Shown piece after piece: positions 41,715 through 53,043 of a stretch of 64,000 nucleotides of DNA. Source of the stretch: Udeniomyces pyricola (Eukaryota; Basidiomycota; Tremellomycetes; Cystofilobasidiales; Mrakiaceae); NCBI GenBank assembly GCA_039545295.1, contig BCIK01000007.1, forward strand, positions 565,835-629,834. Direction: 5' to 3'. The position numbers and the translations under genes are program-made. Numbering within the stretch: the first letter of the stretch is position 1; every line of letters begins with the position of its first letter. The notes beneath the pieces were generated by a model. The model was not told the origin of the DNA and made no database searches. It saw only the letters and a list, made by a program, of their open reading frames with translations.

Positions 41715-44700
41715 TTAGAGATTCGGATCAGGGCTGAACTGGTTGAGAGTCGCCGACGGAGGAGTGGCATGCATGAGGTTGGAGAACAAAGCCAGGGCGT
41801 GCGTGATGAGCCGTTGGTCCATGGCAAGGCCTTGGCCGAGCGAAGCAAGGACAGAAGAGAAGCCGCCGAGGTGCTTGAAGTAGAGCGTGCTCAAGGAGTT
41901 TTCGATTCGGACCGAGACTGAGTGTTCAGAGTGCGAATCCAGATCGGAAGAGAGTTTCAGAGATTAGTTCAAGCCTTGACTGACTGCAGTCGCATTTAGA
42001 AATTCCCACCAAAAGAGAGAGCGAAAGCATATATATAAAAAAGAACGAAGAAGAAGAAAAAAGACAAGACTTACGAGAGTCAAGGATAGCCAAGAGGTCT
42101 TCGTCTGTCATTTCGATGGTGATGTGGGGAAGGAGCAGATCCGGGTTACGTGGAATGTATCTTGATGCTCGGTTGTCGGTCTCACCCCGACGGACTGCGT
42201 TCGTCGACGCTGACGGGTCGAAGGGGGAGCGTCTCGACGAGGAGATCGCTTCGAGTCGGACGCAGATCGAAGCCAGAAGGCGGACTTCCTCAGCATTAAC
42301 GAGGCCGGCCTTGGGCTCAAACGTCTGAATGCTGGTGACGGATTCCTTCTGGGCGCCAAACGCTAGTCGACCGACCAGAGCAGTCGGATAGACGAGTGAG
42401 AGCTTCTCCGGACGTTCAAGACCTGCGAATCACAATAAGTTATCGAGCATGATAGAGGGAAGGCACAAGTCGCAGAACACTACCAATCAGCACGGGAGAT
42501 CTAGCAAGGACGAGCAAATAAGGTGCCCGCGCAGAAACACTCGCAAGCGGCAACTGACCCTTCAGCTTCTTCTCGCCCACATACGAGATCCCAAAGCCGA
42601 GCTTGCGGAGTTGAGCAATGTGGGGTCCAAGCTTTTCCTCGACGTCGATGCGAGCAATATCCTCAACCTGGGCTTCGGTTTCGCCGACGATGGCGGCCTG
42701 TTCCGTCTGAGCCTCGAGCGAGTCATAGACGGACTGGATCTCCTGGACGACGTCTTGAGAGACCATAATCTGGCCGCCGTCGGCGCTACCAGAGATTCGA
42801 GCAGCTCGGTTGACGATGGGACCAAAGTAGTCCATTCGCTTGGTGATGGGATCGGCCTCGCAAGCAGGGCTGCCCCAGTGGATACCCATGCGGACCCAGA
42901 TGCCGCGATAGATGAGCTCGCCTTCGTCGTTGAAGATCTCGCGGCCGTCCTCGCAGTCGACAATCTCCTTAGGCCATTCTTCGTGAATGAGCATGAGCTG
43001 ACAGGTGAAAGCCCAGAGAAGAGCCGAGGCGACCGTTGGGAACGAGACCATGAAGGCGTCGCCCTCGGTTTTGACCTCGTATCCACCAATGATCCTGAGC
43101 TGCCGTCGGAGCAGCGAGTTGTGCATACGGATCGCCGTCTGCATGCCGGCGTTGGTCTCCCAGAGTGCCGTTGAGTTTTTGATGTCGGTAAAGACAAGAG
43201 CGACCATGCCTGTCGGCGGTGGAATCTCGCGATCGAGTCGGGCAAGCGTTCGGTCACCAATCTCGTCCTTGCCCCGCTGACGCTTGCGATAGTAGCCATC
43301 GGAGCCAACCGAGTCGTCGACGACAGCTTGACGGGTACCGCCTCGCGATTGACCGGCCATGCGCGGGTTGAAGAGGTCGGCGACCGAGACAATCATAACC
43401 ATGATGGAACCATCAGCGCCGTAAGAAAGAGCAAAGTCGCGAAGCTTCTGGGCAGCCATCATCGGGTCGTCCTTCTCTCGGCAGGCAATGTCGACGGCCG
43501 TCTGGTAGGACATAAAATCCCAAAGTCCCTTGTTGGCAATGATGACAAACTCGTCCGATTCTGAGAGCTCGTACGTCCGAACGTCGGGTCGAGCGTTGAT
43601 CGAGGGAAGAAGGTGGTAGAAACCAAAACCACGCGACATGTCCAGATCATCGTTGAGGAGACCCTTGGGACTGATCCATCCTTCGGCCGCTCGTACCCTG
43701 GCCGCTTCGGCCCGGTCAAACGGTTCGTGCTTGTGTGAGAGGAGTTCTGCCGTTCCCTTTTTGGAGACGACAGCGAGGGCGAGTCCAGCGTTGGCGACGT
43801 AGAGCGTGCGGTCGGCAATGTACGCGACGACGCCCGAAGCGCCTGTTCTGAGCATCGCTGCCGTCTGAGGGCTAACGCCTGTGGGACCGCCGGGATACCC
43901 GTTTGTCGTCGCTGTCGAGGCTTGGGATCCCTTCCGCCCGCTGCCGGGTTCGCTGCCCGTGAGATTCTCCCAGCATGACTTGTTGAGAAGGAGGAAGGCC
44001 CTACGAAGCGCGTCGCACACTTTCTCTCCGGGGGCAAGCTGGGCCAGCTCCTCGGCGAATATGGACGGGAACCATTCGGCCAAGTATCGGGGGACTCGGG
44101 TGATGACGGTCGGTGTCGCAGTATAGGCCCGACCAAAGACGCCAAAGAGGCATTCGGTGTCCTTGCCGCGGAACGATGGGACGACCATGTCGGCGAGGAG
44201 AAGGTGCTCGAACCGACCGAGGGTGTCCGAGATACCGTACGCCATATTGTTGACGTCAGAGAACGAAGTTCGAACCCGCCTATCATCGCTCTCGTCGGGG
44301 AGGGGAATTCGGAGGGTGATATCCATGAGCCCGAGGATTCGAAGGTGGCTGAGCGTGCTGAAGTTGGCGAGGTAGTCAGACTTGACGTTGATCATCGGGT
44401 TCTCGTACGTGTTACGTTCGCTCGGCTTGATTTCGAGCCGCTTGTTGCCCGAGAGATTGAAGTAGCGCAGATTGACGTTCTTAGACCTGTCAAGAGGGAC
44501 CCCCAAGATGATAAAACAGCAAACAAAATCAGTGGTCAGCGCGTGTCTACTCGGAAGCGGGGTCCCAGCTGATTAATCCTGCCTTCTCTCCCCACTGAAA
44601 GCAGTCATCGAGACATACCAATTCCAATCGTATCGCCAGTTGTTGATGTTGTATTTGAGCACGTTGGAGCCGACGTCGACGACGGCGAGTCCGGTCAGGG

Positions 44701-47700
44701 CCGAAAGCTCGGCGGGAAGCGACTGAAGCTTATTGCCATTGACATGCAGGATACGAAGATGGCGAAGACTGTCAGGATTGAGGTCTTCGGCGAGGAGACT
44801 GGTGAGCTGGTTCCCGCTCAAGTAAAGTGCGACGAGCGATCGATTCTTTCGAAGCGTCCAGGGGGGAATTTCGAGGATGTCGTTGAAGGACAAATTGAGC
44901 GTCTGGAGTTCGACGAGGAGGGAGACCGGGTGGAAGACATCGTCGGTGATGCGGTTGTCGGCGAGGTAGAGCTGTCGAAGCCGAAGGGCGAGCGGAAGCG
45001 AGGCCTTGCCGATGGCCGTACGCGGGCCCGAGCTTGTCGACATCTTTCGCCCGCTTTCGTCGAGCCCAATCCCGAGTTCCTTGGCTGGCATCGACTCGGG
45101 AGGGTCCGGGAATGTCTCGATCAGATTGGAAGAGGCATTGAGCGTGTCGAGCGAGGAACAAAACCAGATACCTGACGGAATCGTCGTGAGATTGTTGTTG
45201 TGGACGTTGATGACCTCGAGCTTCGGGAGCCGGACGAGCCCCTCAGGCAAGGCTTTGAGGACGTTGTCGGTGCAGTGAAATTCGCGGAGGAGAGTGAGTT
45301 TCTCCATCGTCTCGGGTAGAAACTCGAACCGGTTGCCATCGAGTCGGAGGCTTATCAGACTGCCGAGCTGAGCCATCATCTCGGGCGCAATGGTGGTGAG
45401 CTTGGCGAAGGAAAGGTCGAGCATGGTCAGGCCATAAGATGAGGACTCGAGTGGCGGGAGGGAGATACGGGTGATGAGGTTGTTGGACAAATTAACCTCC
45501 TTCATGCGCGGGCCAAAGGCGTGGGCCTCGACGGCGACGACGTCGTTCTTCTCTGCCTTGAGGACCTCGAGCCGGGGCAAGGCGTACGCCAGGGAAAAGT
45601 CGATCACCTTGTTGCGTCGGCAGTCGAGCTCGCGTAGGTTTTCGAGCTTCTCGAACGAGTCGGGCAGACAAACGATCGTGTTGCCGACGATGGCGAGTCT
45701 CTCGAGGTTGATGAGCTTGCCAATTTCGGGTGGAAGGTGACCGACCGCGTTGAACGAGAGATCGAGGTCGACGAGCGACTTGACTTCGCAGATGATGGCG
45801 GGAAAGGCTTCAAATTGGTTGTTAGAGATGTTGAGGTACTTGAGGGACCGGAGCTGAGCAAAGTAGGCTGGCAGAACCGACAGCCGGTTGTTTTGAACTT
45901 TGAGCGACATCAGGCCCGGGATGGCGTCGAGTCCGGCAGAATCGAGGTCGACGATCCGGTTGCACGAGACGTCGAGACGGGTCAAGGAGACACTCAGCCG
46001 AATGGACGCTGGGACTTTCTTGAGGAACATGTGCGACATGCGAAGCTCTCGAAGAGTCGTACAATCGGTGATGAAGTCGGATGGAAGCTCTTGCAGCGGG
46101 TTCTTGGAAAGGTTGAGATGGACGATCGTGTGGGCGTGTCGATGGAGGAAGATGGGGAAGACTTGGAGATCCTTGCCGGAGAGGTCGACGTACTCGAATG
46201 ACTCGAAAGTGTCCTCTTCAACCTAGCAGTTAATGGCAGAGATCGTTGCAACATGGGTTAACGCTACATGCACGCTCAATTACTTGAGCTGGGACGAACA
46301 GCTGATTGGTTGACTCACGGAATTGACTGAAGGTAGCTGAGGCATCCGATACACAAGTCGACAGATCATTGATAGGTCCTCCTTACCCATGTCGTCGACT
46401 CGATCTGCCTCGTCAAACCCGGCCTGGACAAGCCTTCTTTTTTGGATGAGGGCGGGTTTCTCCCGACCTTCAAGGGGTCTCTCTGAATGACGCAATGAGA
46501 TCAACCCGGATGGGGTCAATATGAGAAAAACTCTATCCCCAAAGATAAGTGAAGGCTAGCACCACAATGATCAGTATCACGAACCGTTGGCTCGTTCGCG
46601 GATGTAAAGCTTGTGACCAGCTTTGGCCCCTCCGCCCTTGGAAGCATAAATTTGCACAACCTCGGGTGTTGTGGCCGAGAGACTACAGTTGATAAGAACG
46701 TAGCTACCGTCTGGTCGATAGATTCGGAGGCTGCTCGTCGCCTGAGTGAAGAGAAAAGTAGAAGCGGTTGAAGCGTTGCACGAGTTAGCGCCAAAAGGAA
46801 CAGGATATTCCGATCTACCGCCTGCCGTGTCGACTCAACACGCTTGACTCCAAACTCACTTGCAGGGCAATGTTTCCGCTTGTCGAAGTACCCGTCCGTC
46901 CACCCGTGCCTGGTCGGCCTGATCCTGTTCCCGGTCTCGCACCAAACCCACTCCCACTCCTCGTACTCCCACTCGTCATTGGCCGCATGGTCGTCGCTCC
47001 TGTCACACTCATACTGCGAGCTTGGAGCTTCTGCTCGTCTCCTAGACTGTCTTCCCTTACGCGATCGGCTTCAGTGAGCATGGGCTTTGAAGACCTCTTG
47101 CGGGAAGCGGTACTAGCGCTCAAGATGTCCATGATGCCGAGTCCTTCCTCGTCGTCATCGGACGACAGGCTGTCTTCGTCTTCCTGATCGCCTTCAACGC
47201 CCCACGACTCGGGAGCAACCCAGGCACCTTGGACGGCTCCAGCGGGCGCGATTGGAGGTGCTGTCGAGGATACAAAGGCAGGCATGAGGGTTCTGGGAGA
47301 CAACGCTCCTTCTGCTCGAGCAGCACCGTGCGGCATGGCTGAACCCGGGTCGAGCTCCCAGCTACCACGGAACGAGGACGGAGCGGGGCCATTTGCGGCG
47401 ATGGAACGACTGCTGGAGAACGGATCGCTAAAGGTCGTCGAGCCAGAGAAAAGAGAGCCTGCAGCCGAAATCGGTTGAATCTGATCAAAAGATCCGTTGT
47501 AATCGTCTTCGTTTTGCGAATTGACATGCCGCAGCTGGGATGGTCGACGAGGTTGGTTCAGCGGAAGAAGAGCGCCACTCTTGAGGCCTCCTTTCGGCGA
47601 AGGGGGATTTTTACCATGACTACTCGATGATGAAGGCAAGGACGCGCGAGGGTCGAATTCGCCGCTCTCTGGGGAGCGAAACGTTGAGCCGTGATGAGGG

Positions 47701-49092
47701 TAGTGGGAGGAGCTGGAGGAAGCGTTTCCTTCGGCATAGTGAAGGCCTGTCCGGCTGTCGACACTGTTGGAGTTGGAAGACGAGCTCGAGGAGCCGTTGT
47801 GGCCGCCCATGCTGAACGTGATGCCGCTCGGCGTAAAGGATCCGCTCCCTGCCGCAGCAGACGCGAGATTGGTGTCGACAATGCCCTCCATATGATCGAG
47901 ATCAGTGTCAAGCGTGAAGATGCCCGGAAGCGCGCCTGGGTTGGAAAAGTTGGTGTCGAGGCCGTCGTGGGAGGGTGAGACCGTGGAACCCTTCTTCTTC
48001 TTACTACGCGACGATTTCTTGAGGTCCTCGGCTGATGTTGGCGAATGCTCGCGTGTGTGGGCGGTTGATGCAGAGGCAAACGGTTTGGTGGCATGAATCG
48101 ATGAGAGTGGGGGAAGAGTAAGTCCAGACGAGTTACCCCGAGGATGACTGTGCGTGATGCTGTCGAGCAGGCTCGAGTGACTGGCGAGCGAGGTTGATCG
48201 GGACGGAATTCGAACTGTGGCAATCGATAACACCACGGAGAAACGTCAGCTCTCAAAGGGCTTGGCCATCACATGGCGGTTTGTTTGGAATGTGTCGGAA
48301 CGCCTCGACGTACTCTCTTCTTTGCTCTTACTATTGGCCGGGGTCTTGCGCTTCATGAGGCCGAGTCCCGAGAAGACGCTTTTCTTTCGCTTCTCCTCTT
48401 GCTGTAGGGGTGCCGTTGAGCCCGTCGGCGACTTGTCGCCACTGATCGAACCCTCAGTTCGCGTCTGGGTACGTTTCCGTTCATCGCCGCCCCGACTGGG
48501 CGAGGCCATAAGTGAGGCATTGCTGGGACGGGAGCGCGAGATGAGGTTAGCTGGGCTTCTGGATGATGACGGTTTGGAGAGGCTGTCGTGAGGGGAGTTT
48601 GAAGCGAGATGAGGCGTCGAGGGGGAGTGGTTAAGCTTGGGTGTCCTTTGAGACGGCGTTGGCGGGGAGAGGACACTCTGCGAATATTGATGCGGGAGGA
48701 AAGGGGGTGGGGGAGCTCAATAGTCAGGAAGTGTTTCAAGTTGGTGCACGTATACAATCGGTTAGCCGGTCGTAGGATTGTAAACCCACGCCAAAGTCTC
48801 CATGATCGGCGGAGAGCCATGGGGCGATGCCGGTGTCCGGCTTCTCCTGCTTCTTGCAGGCGGTGGTGGTGTCGCCACCTATGGAGAGGCCGACGCCGCC
48901 CGATCCATCGTCGAGGCCGCCATGGTGCTGCATGGCGGCAAAGTCTAAGTCGTGCCAGTCAGTCGGCGAGGGTTTGGATGTGGGTGAGATTGGGGGGAAT
49001 TGCTGAGCGACAACTTGGAGCGGCAGATCGCTCCCAAACTTCTTGAAGAGGATCGCGTCGCGGTCCGAGATGTCTTTGGGGAACACGGGCAT
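41715..49092 (-). CDS. Fungal adenylate cyclase (RA, leucine-rich repeats, PP2C-like, class III cyclase)
   Basis: Makes cAMP from ATP; the Ras- and G-alpha-regulated hub of fungal nutrient, mating and morphogenesis signalling (CYR1/CAC1/UAC1 orthologue). The start at 49092 opens a Ser-rich, low-complexity N-terminus of over 600 residues. A Ras-association-like segment follows (about 46740-46590, YRPDGSYVLINCSLSATTPE). Then come about 20 leucine-rich repeats (46210-44470; e.g. LTRLDVSCNRIVDLDSAGLD, LEVINVHNNNLTTIPSGIW). A PP2C-like domain lies at about 44250-43380 (GVVAYIADRTLYVANAGLAL, SDEFVIIANKGLWDFMS). The catalytic domain (about 43230-42770) has the first metal-binding Asp in VALVFTDIKNSTALWE, GDAFMVSF, MGIHWGSPACEAD and YFGPIVNRAARIS. 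A C-terminal extension ends TLNQFSPDPNL at the TAA at 41715. Few introns relative to length: the LRR and cyclase parts sit in two large exons. About 2,200 residues, normal for the family. All core motifs are intact. Confidence 0.97.
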
Positions 49093-50140
49093 GGGGTCAG
49101 GCAGATGGAACGGAAACGCGTGGACTCGGAGTGTTTGTATGGGCGTGAGTGGAGGTGGTAGTGAGAGGATGGGATTGAAGACAAAGGATGTCGAATGAGG
49201 AGAGGTGGGTTCGACAGTGGAAGGTTGTGTGATGAGGTGAGAGGGTCGTCGCGTCGAAGGGGGTGGATTGAATCAATCAAGATGCGAGACTGATACTGCA
49301 GTTAGCCTGCCTGGAGACAACAAGAACGCCGCCGGTTGTCGAAATCGTAACTGTGATTGACGACTCGATTACGGCTGGTTGAGGATGCTGCGTAGAGTGC
49401 AAGCGAACGTGTTGGGAAGGACGACAGGCGAGCTGGCGTTGGGTCAGTGGGGCGATGGGGCGGTGGGGCCGTGGGAGCGTGGAGTGTGTGGTGGGTAGGT
49501 TGGCTGTCCAAGCTAAGCTGAGCTGGAGGGGAAGATCGAAAAGGGAGTTGAGCTAACAGCTGAGCGCTGATCGAGCCGCGGGAGATCCGGAGAGAGAGAG
49601 AGAGGAAGAGGCGCAGAGGAGAGGAGCGGCGGAGAGAGACGTCCAAACGCGCCAATCGCAACGCTGGAAACGGCCAATCTCTAATTATGACAAAAGCCGA
49701 CCAAACGAACCGCCCAGGCCGACGCCATCATCAATATTGCATCATCAACGCAATCATTTCCTTCAATCGTACTGGACTGGGGTATATATGTTCAAGTGCG
49801 CGGAATGATCTCATCACTAACGTCTACAAGTCAACCATCCATCATTAGCCAAACCACCTTGGTTCATGTGCGAGCTTGGACAGATGCGTTTGAGCAAGAA
49901 CGAGGGCAGCCTCAAAGATGGTACGCATCGATACTGATATCAGGCATCATGATCGTGTCTGGGATTCAGATGACCCTGTCAGGGTCGATTCAGATGATCA
50001 TGTTATCTCCACCTGTCAGTACAAACACAAATCAAACAAGTCGCATCAACCCCCTACTTGGCGCCTCTCCGACTATGCATGATAATTCGTTCCTTTATCG
50101 CTTTACACCATTAGTAGTAACAGCCATGATCGATCTTCCC
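49093..50140. promoter_or_regulatory. Adenylate cyclase 5' flank and SNF5 3' flank
   Basis: 1.05 kb in tandem between two minus-strand genes, no supported gene. About 360 bp before the cyclase start is a G-rich 8-bp periodic element (49449-49475). A GGTATATATG box near 49779 is TATA-like but about 690 bp from the start codon. The leader side (49100-49270) is C/T-rich in the transcript. Confidence 0.5.
49449..49475 (+). other. Putative G-quadruplex motif upstream of adenylate cyclase
   Basis: Four G runs (GGGG at 49449, 49457 and 49465; GGG at 49473) separated by 4-nt loops CGAT, CGGT and CCGT. This meets the usual G3+N1-7 pattern on the strand opposite to the cyclase mRNA (the template strand). 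Formation is inferred from pattern only. Confidence 0.6.
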
Positions 50141-52534
50141 TCACGATCTGAATCGCTTCGACTTTCCATTCGCAAACCTCGCCGTTTCCCTCCTCATCCT
50201 CCTCTCTGCCCTCTCCCTCTCGCCTTCTTTCCTAACCACATCGTCCGGCGTCATCTCGACCAAGCTCGGTCCGAAATCCTCGCCTTCCTCCCAATTCCTC
50301 CAGACCCCGCCCGAGAGTGTCTTGGCCCCGCCGCGCCCGTGATTGTTACGGGACCAGCCGGAACCGACGAGGCCAAGCTCGATGGCGTCCTTCTTGTGCC
50401 GGAGAAGTTCTTCGTGGATGGCGTGCGTGATGATCGGGAGGGCGTCCGAAGACAGGCCCAGGTCGGCACAGAGGATCGAGGAAAATTCAGAGGGCAGAAG
50501 GGATGAGGAAAGATCCCATTCGATCCGATCTCGGAGGGAAAGGGTAGAGAGTTGAACATCGAGCTAACACCACACACAGGGCAACCAAGTAGATAGATAA
50601 GCAAAGGGAACATCAGAAGAAGAAAAAAGACAAAGGGTGTGAGAAATTTGTGCTGGGTCCGCAAACCCTTTTCCTCGTCTGGTCGGATTTACGGAAAAAC
50701 TCACGTTGACAATGATCCTGCAATCGCTCTCGAGCTCGTTTCCATCCGTGTCTTGCTGAATTTTAGACGCCGAAGCCTCATTCGACTGCTCCTCACCATC
50801 GGGTCCAGGTGTAGCACCCGGGGTCTCGCCATCATCTCCTCCACCAGGCGTCTCGGGTAACTCGGATCCTCGGCCTCCTTCCTTGTCCTCGTCCACCAGA
50901 GCAGTAACCGATCTTCCTTTTCCCTTTCTATCCCCAGTGACACTCTGCTCTCTTGTTCCAGCTGAACGCTGCTTTCCATCCTCCACCGTCAACGCCACAG
51001 CCGCTGATAAATCCTCCGACTGCCCTTCTTCGTCTTCCCTCTCGTACGCCACATCAATCTCCGCGACCGACGCATACTCTTCAATCTGACTCTTGATCTG
51101 ATTGACGATCGCATCGACATGAGGGTTCTGGGGCAGCTCGAGATCGTGACAGAAGATGCGGGCGAATTGGAGAGGCGTAATGAGGCGCTCGTTGAGATTC
51201 CAAATGAGGCAATCTCGGATGCGATGCGTATCAGTGTCGAGCTCGATCCGAATGGGGATAGGAATCTCTTTGAGGTTGGCAGCAGATTCGAGCTCTTCTT
51301 CCGTCCTGCATAGAAAATGAACGATATCGCGTCGAGTCATTTTGGAGATGTGCCGACAAAAAGTGAGACAGAAGCGTCAGTTTGAGAAAAAGCACATCAA
51401 GCCGTACGCGTCGTCGTCGAGTCATGGTTAGTATGTCAAGAGAAAGAATGCAGGTAAAAGAAAACACCGAGAGCGCAAAAGAGAACAAGCAAAGATAAAA
51501 GAGACGCGACGCAATACGAACAGGTACGCGTGTTTTGTCCTTCCGGCGACCTTGATCACGACGGCTTCCCCCAGTGGAATTTCTCCCAACCAGCTTGACT
51601 TTTCGTCCTTGGACGCCAGAGTAGCTTGGACAGCAGCGGCGGCAGCAGCAGCAGCAGCAGCGGCTTCCCTCGCGATTCGCGTGCTGTCTTTGCCCTTCTT
51701 CTTTCGCTTTCGCTCCGCCTCGGCCTCTTCGTCTGTCTCTTCATCTTCACCTTCAAGAGTGGCATCTTCTCGATAGCTGACCTGACCTCGACCACGCTTC
51801 TTGTCGCCGCCAGGACCTCCACCACCGCCTGATGCCCCACCTACGGCGCCCGAATTTGAAGGACCAGCGTTTGCTGCAAGAATGGGTTGCATGAGGATAG
51901 ACGTTCCCGTCCGAAGTCGCGATGGGTATGTCGTATGGGAAGCCTGAGCAAGCCGATGCCGATTCGATGTCATGGGCGCAAAGAGAGGTAGCGGGGCTGA
52001 ATTGCCTGGAAAGGGCGCGATAGGAGGGGGCCCTGGAGGCTGGTAGTACCGATGTGGGTCGATGGGATGGTAGGTTGGAGGGGGTCCATGCTGTGCGGAT
52101 GGATGTTGGTGATGTGATTGCGATTGCTGAGACTGTTGCTGGTGATGTTGTTGCTGATGGGGACGAAGCGGGTGTGTAGGGCGCAGGGAGAGCTGGTGGT
52201 GGTGGTGAAGCTGCTGTTGCTGTTGGGGGAGATGAGGCGACTGCTGAAGCGGGGTTGTGACGGAAGGCGTCTGTCGGCCTGAGGGACGGCGGACATTAGA
52301 TGGTGGCTGATGGTGTTGAGGAGTCATCTGAGGAGGGAAAGAGGTGTGTGGACGTGGGGTGTGGCCGGCAGGATGAGATGAAGAGGAAGCGTGGGTAAGG
52401 GGAGGGCGAGCGTGGGTTGGGCCGTGCTGTTGGTGGGCGTTTTGGTGTTGGTACGCGTCGACGAGGGCGGCATATTGGGCAGGAGTTAGGTTGGCGAGTT
52501 GGTGGTTGGGGGTATAGGGCGTTGGAGCAGACAT
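50141..52534 (-). CDS. SNF5: SNF5/SMARCB1 family SWI/SNF or RSC remodeller subunit
   Basis: Core subunit of the SWI/SNF (or RSC, as Sfh1) chromatin remodeller. Start 52534 (MSAPTPYTPNHQLANLTPAQ). The first exon encodes a long Gln/His/Pro-rich disordered region, a Gly-rich patch, a Lys/Arg-rich acidic stretch and a run of Ala (about 51655-51620). After an in-phase intron (TACCT joined to GACGG) comes SNF5 repeat 1: IPIPIRIELDTDTHRIRDCL and LITPLQFARIFCHDLELP. A charged Gly/Glu-rich linker follows, then repeat 2 (about 50555-50370): LRDRIEWDLSSSLPSEFSSI and LGLSSDALPIITHAIHEELL. After that come GGVWRNWEEGEDFGP and a short basic tail ending at the TGA at 50141. The long linker between repeats is unusual next to the short linker of yeast and human SNF5. 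Whether it is Snf5 or Sfh1 cannot be decided; the long Q-rich N-terminus favours Snf5. Confidence 0.92.
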
Positions 52535-53043
52535 GATGAGGACGAAGGGAAAACGAGGAAGAAATACTGGATACGGGTCGATGGAGGGTGTCCGCCTACG
52601 CGAGCTTGCTCGTGGTCGAGGTAAAGGTAGGGAGGGAATGATGAGTGTACGTCCAAGTACAGCTAGCTACCCAGAATCAGCCCTCACTAGTGTCACCGCC
52701 TTGCCCAATCAATCACATGCAACTATGTATATATGCACCCTCACAATAACCGTCTCGAGAACTTAGACCATAAGCGACGCGTCAACAGCAAAATTATCGC
52801 GACGGGTTCGATGTGGATGATCCGGCAATCACAATAATCTTCACCCACGTCCGGCCGTGGGTTGACCTGCAAGCTACAAGACGCGTCCTCTCTGGTTCTC
52901 TTGTCTCAACAAGCCCATCCAGCAACTCTGATCATCACCCAACTTCCCATCCGCAACAGGAACAGGAACACCTCTCCCCCTTGGGCCTTTCCCTCAGCTT
53001 CTCTGCCCCTCCCCTTCGCTTCATCCACCTAACCACCAACACC
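52535..53043. promoter_or_regulatory. Divergent promoter between SNF5 and CHRAC1-like genes
   Basis: 509 bp shared by two chromatin genes. AACTATGTATATATGCACCC near 52722-52740 contains a TATA-like core. The plus-strand leader (52880-53040) is C/T-rich. No specific factor site recognised. Confidence 0.5.

Noticed and set aside
48353..48820. Arg/Ser/Pro-rich frame within the adenylate cyclase N-terminus
   Set aside because: It overlaps the Ser-rich coding frame of adenylate cyclase (MASPSRGGDERKRTQTRTEG) in another frame; shadow.
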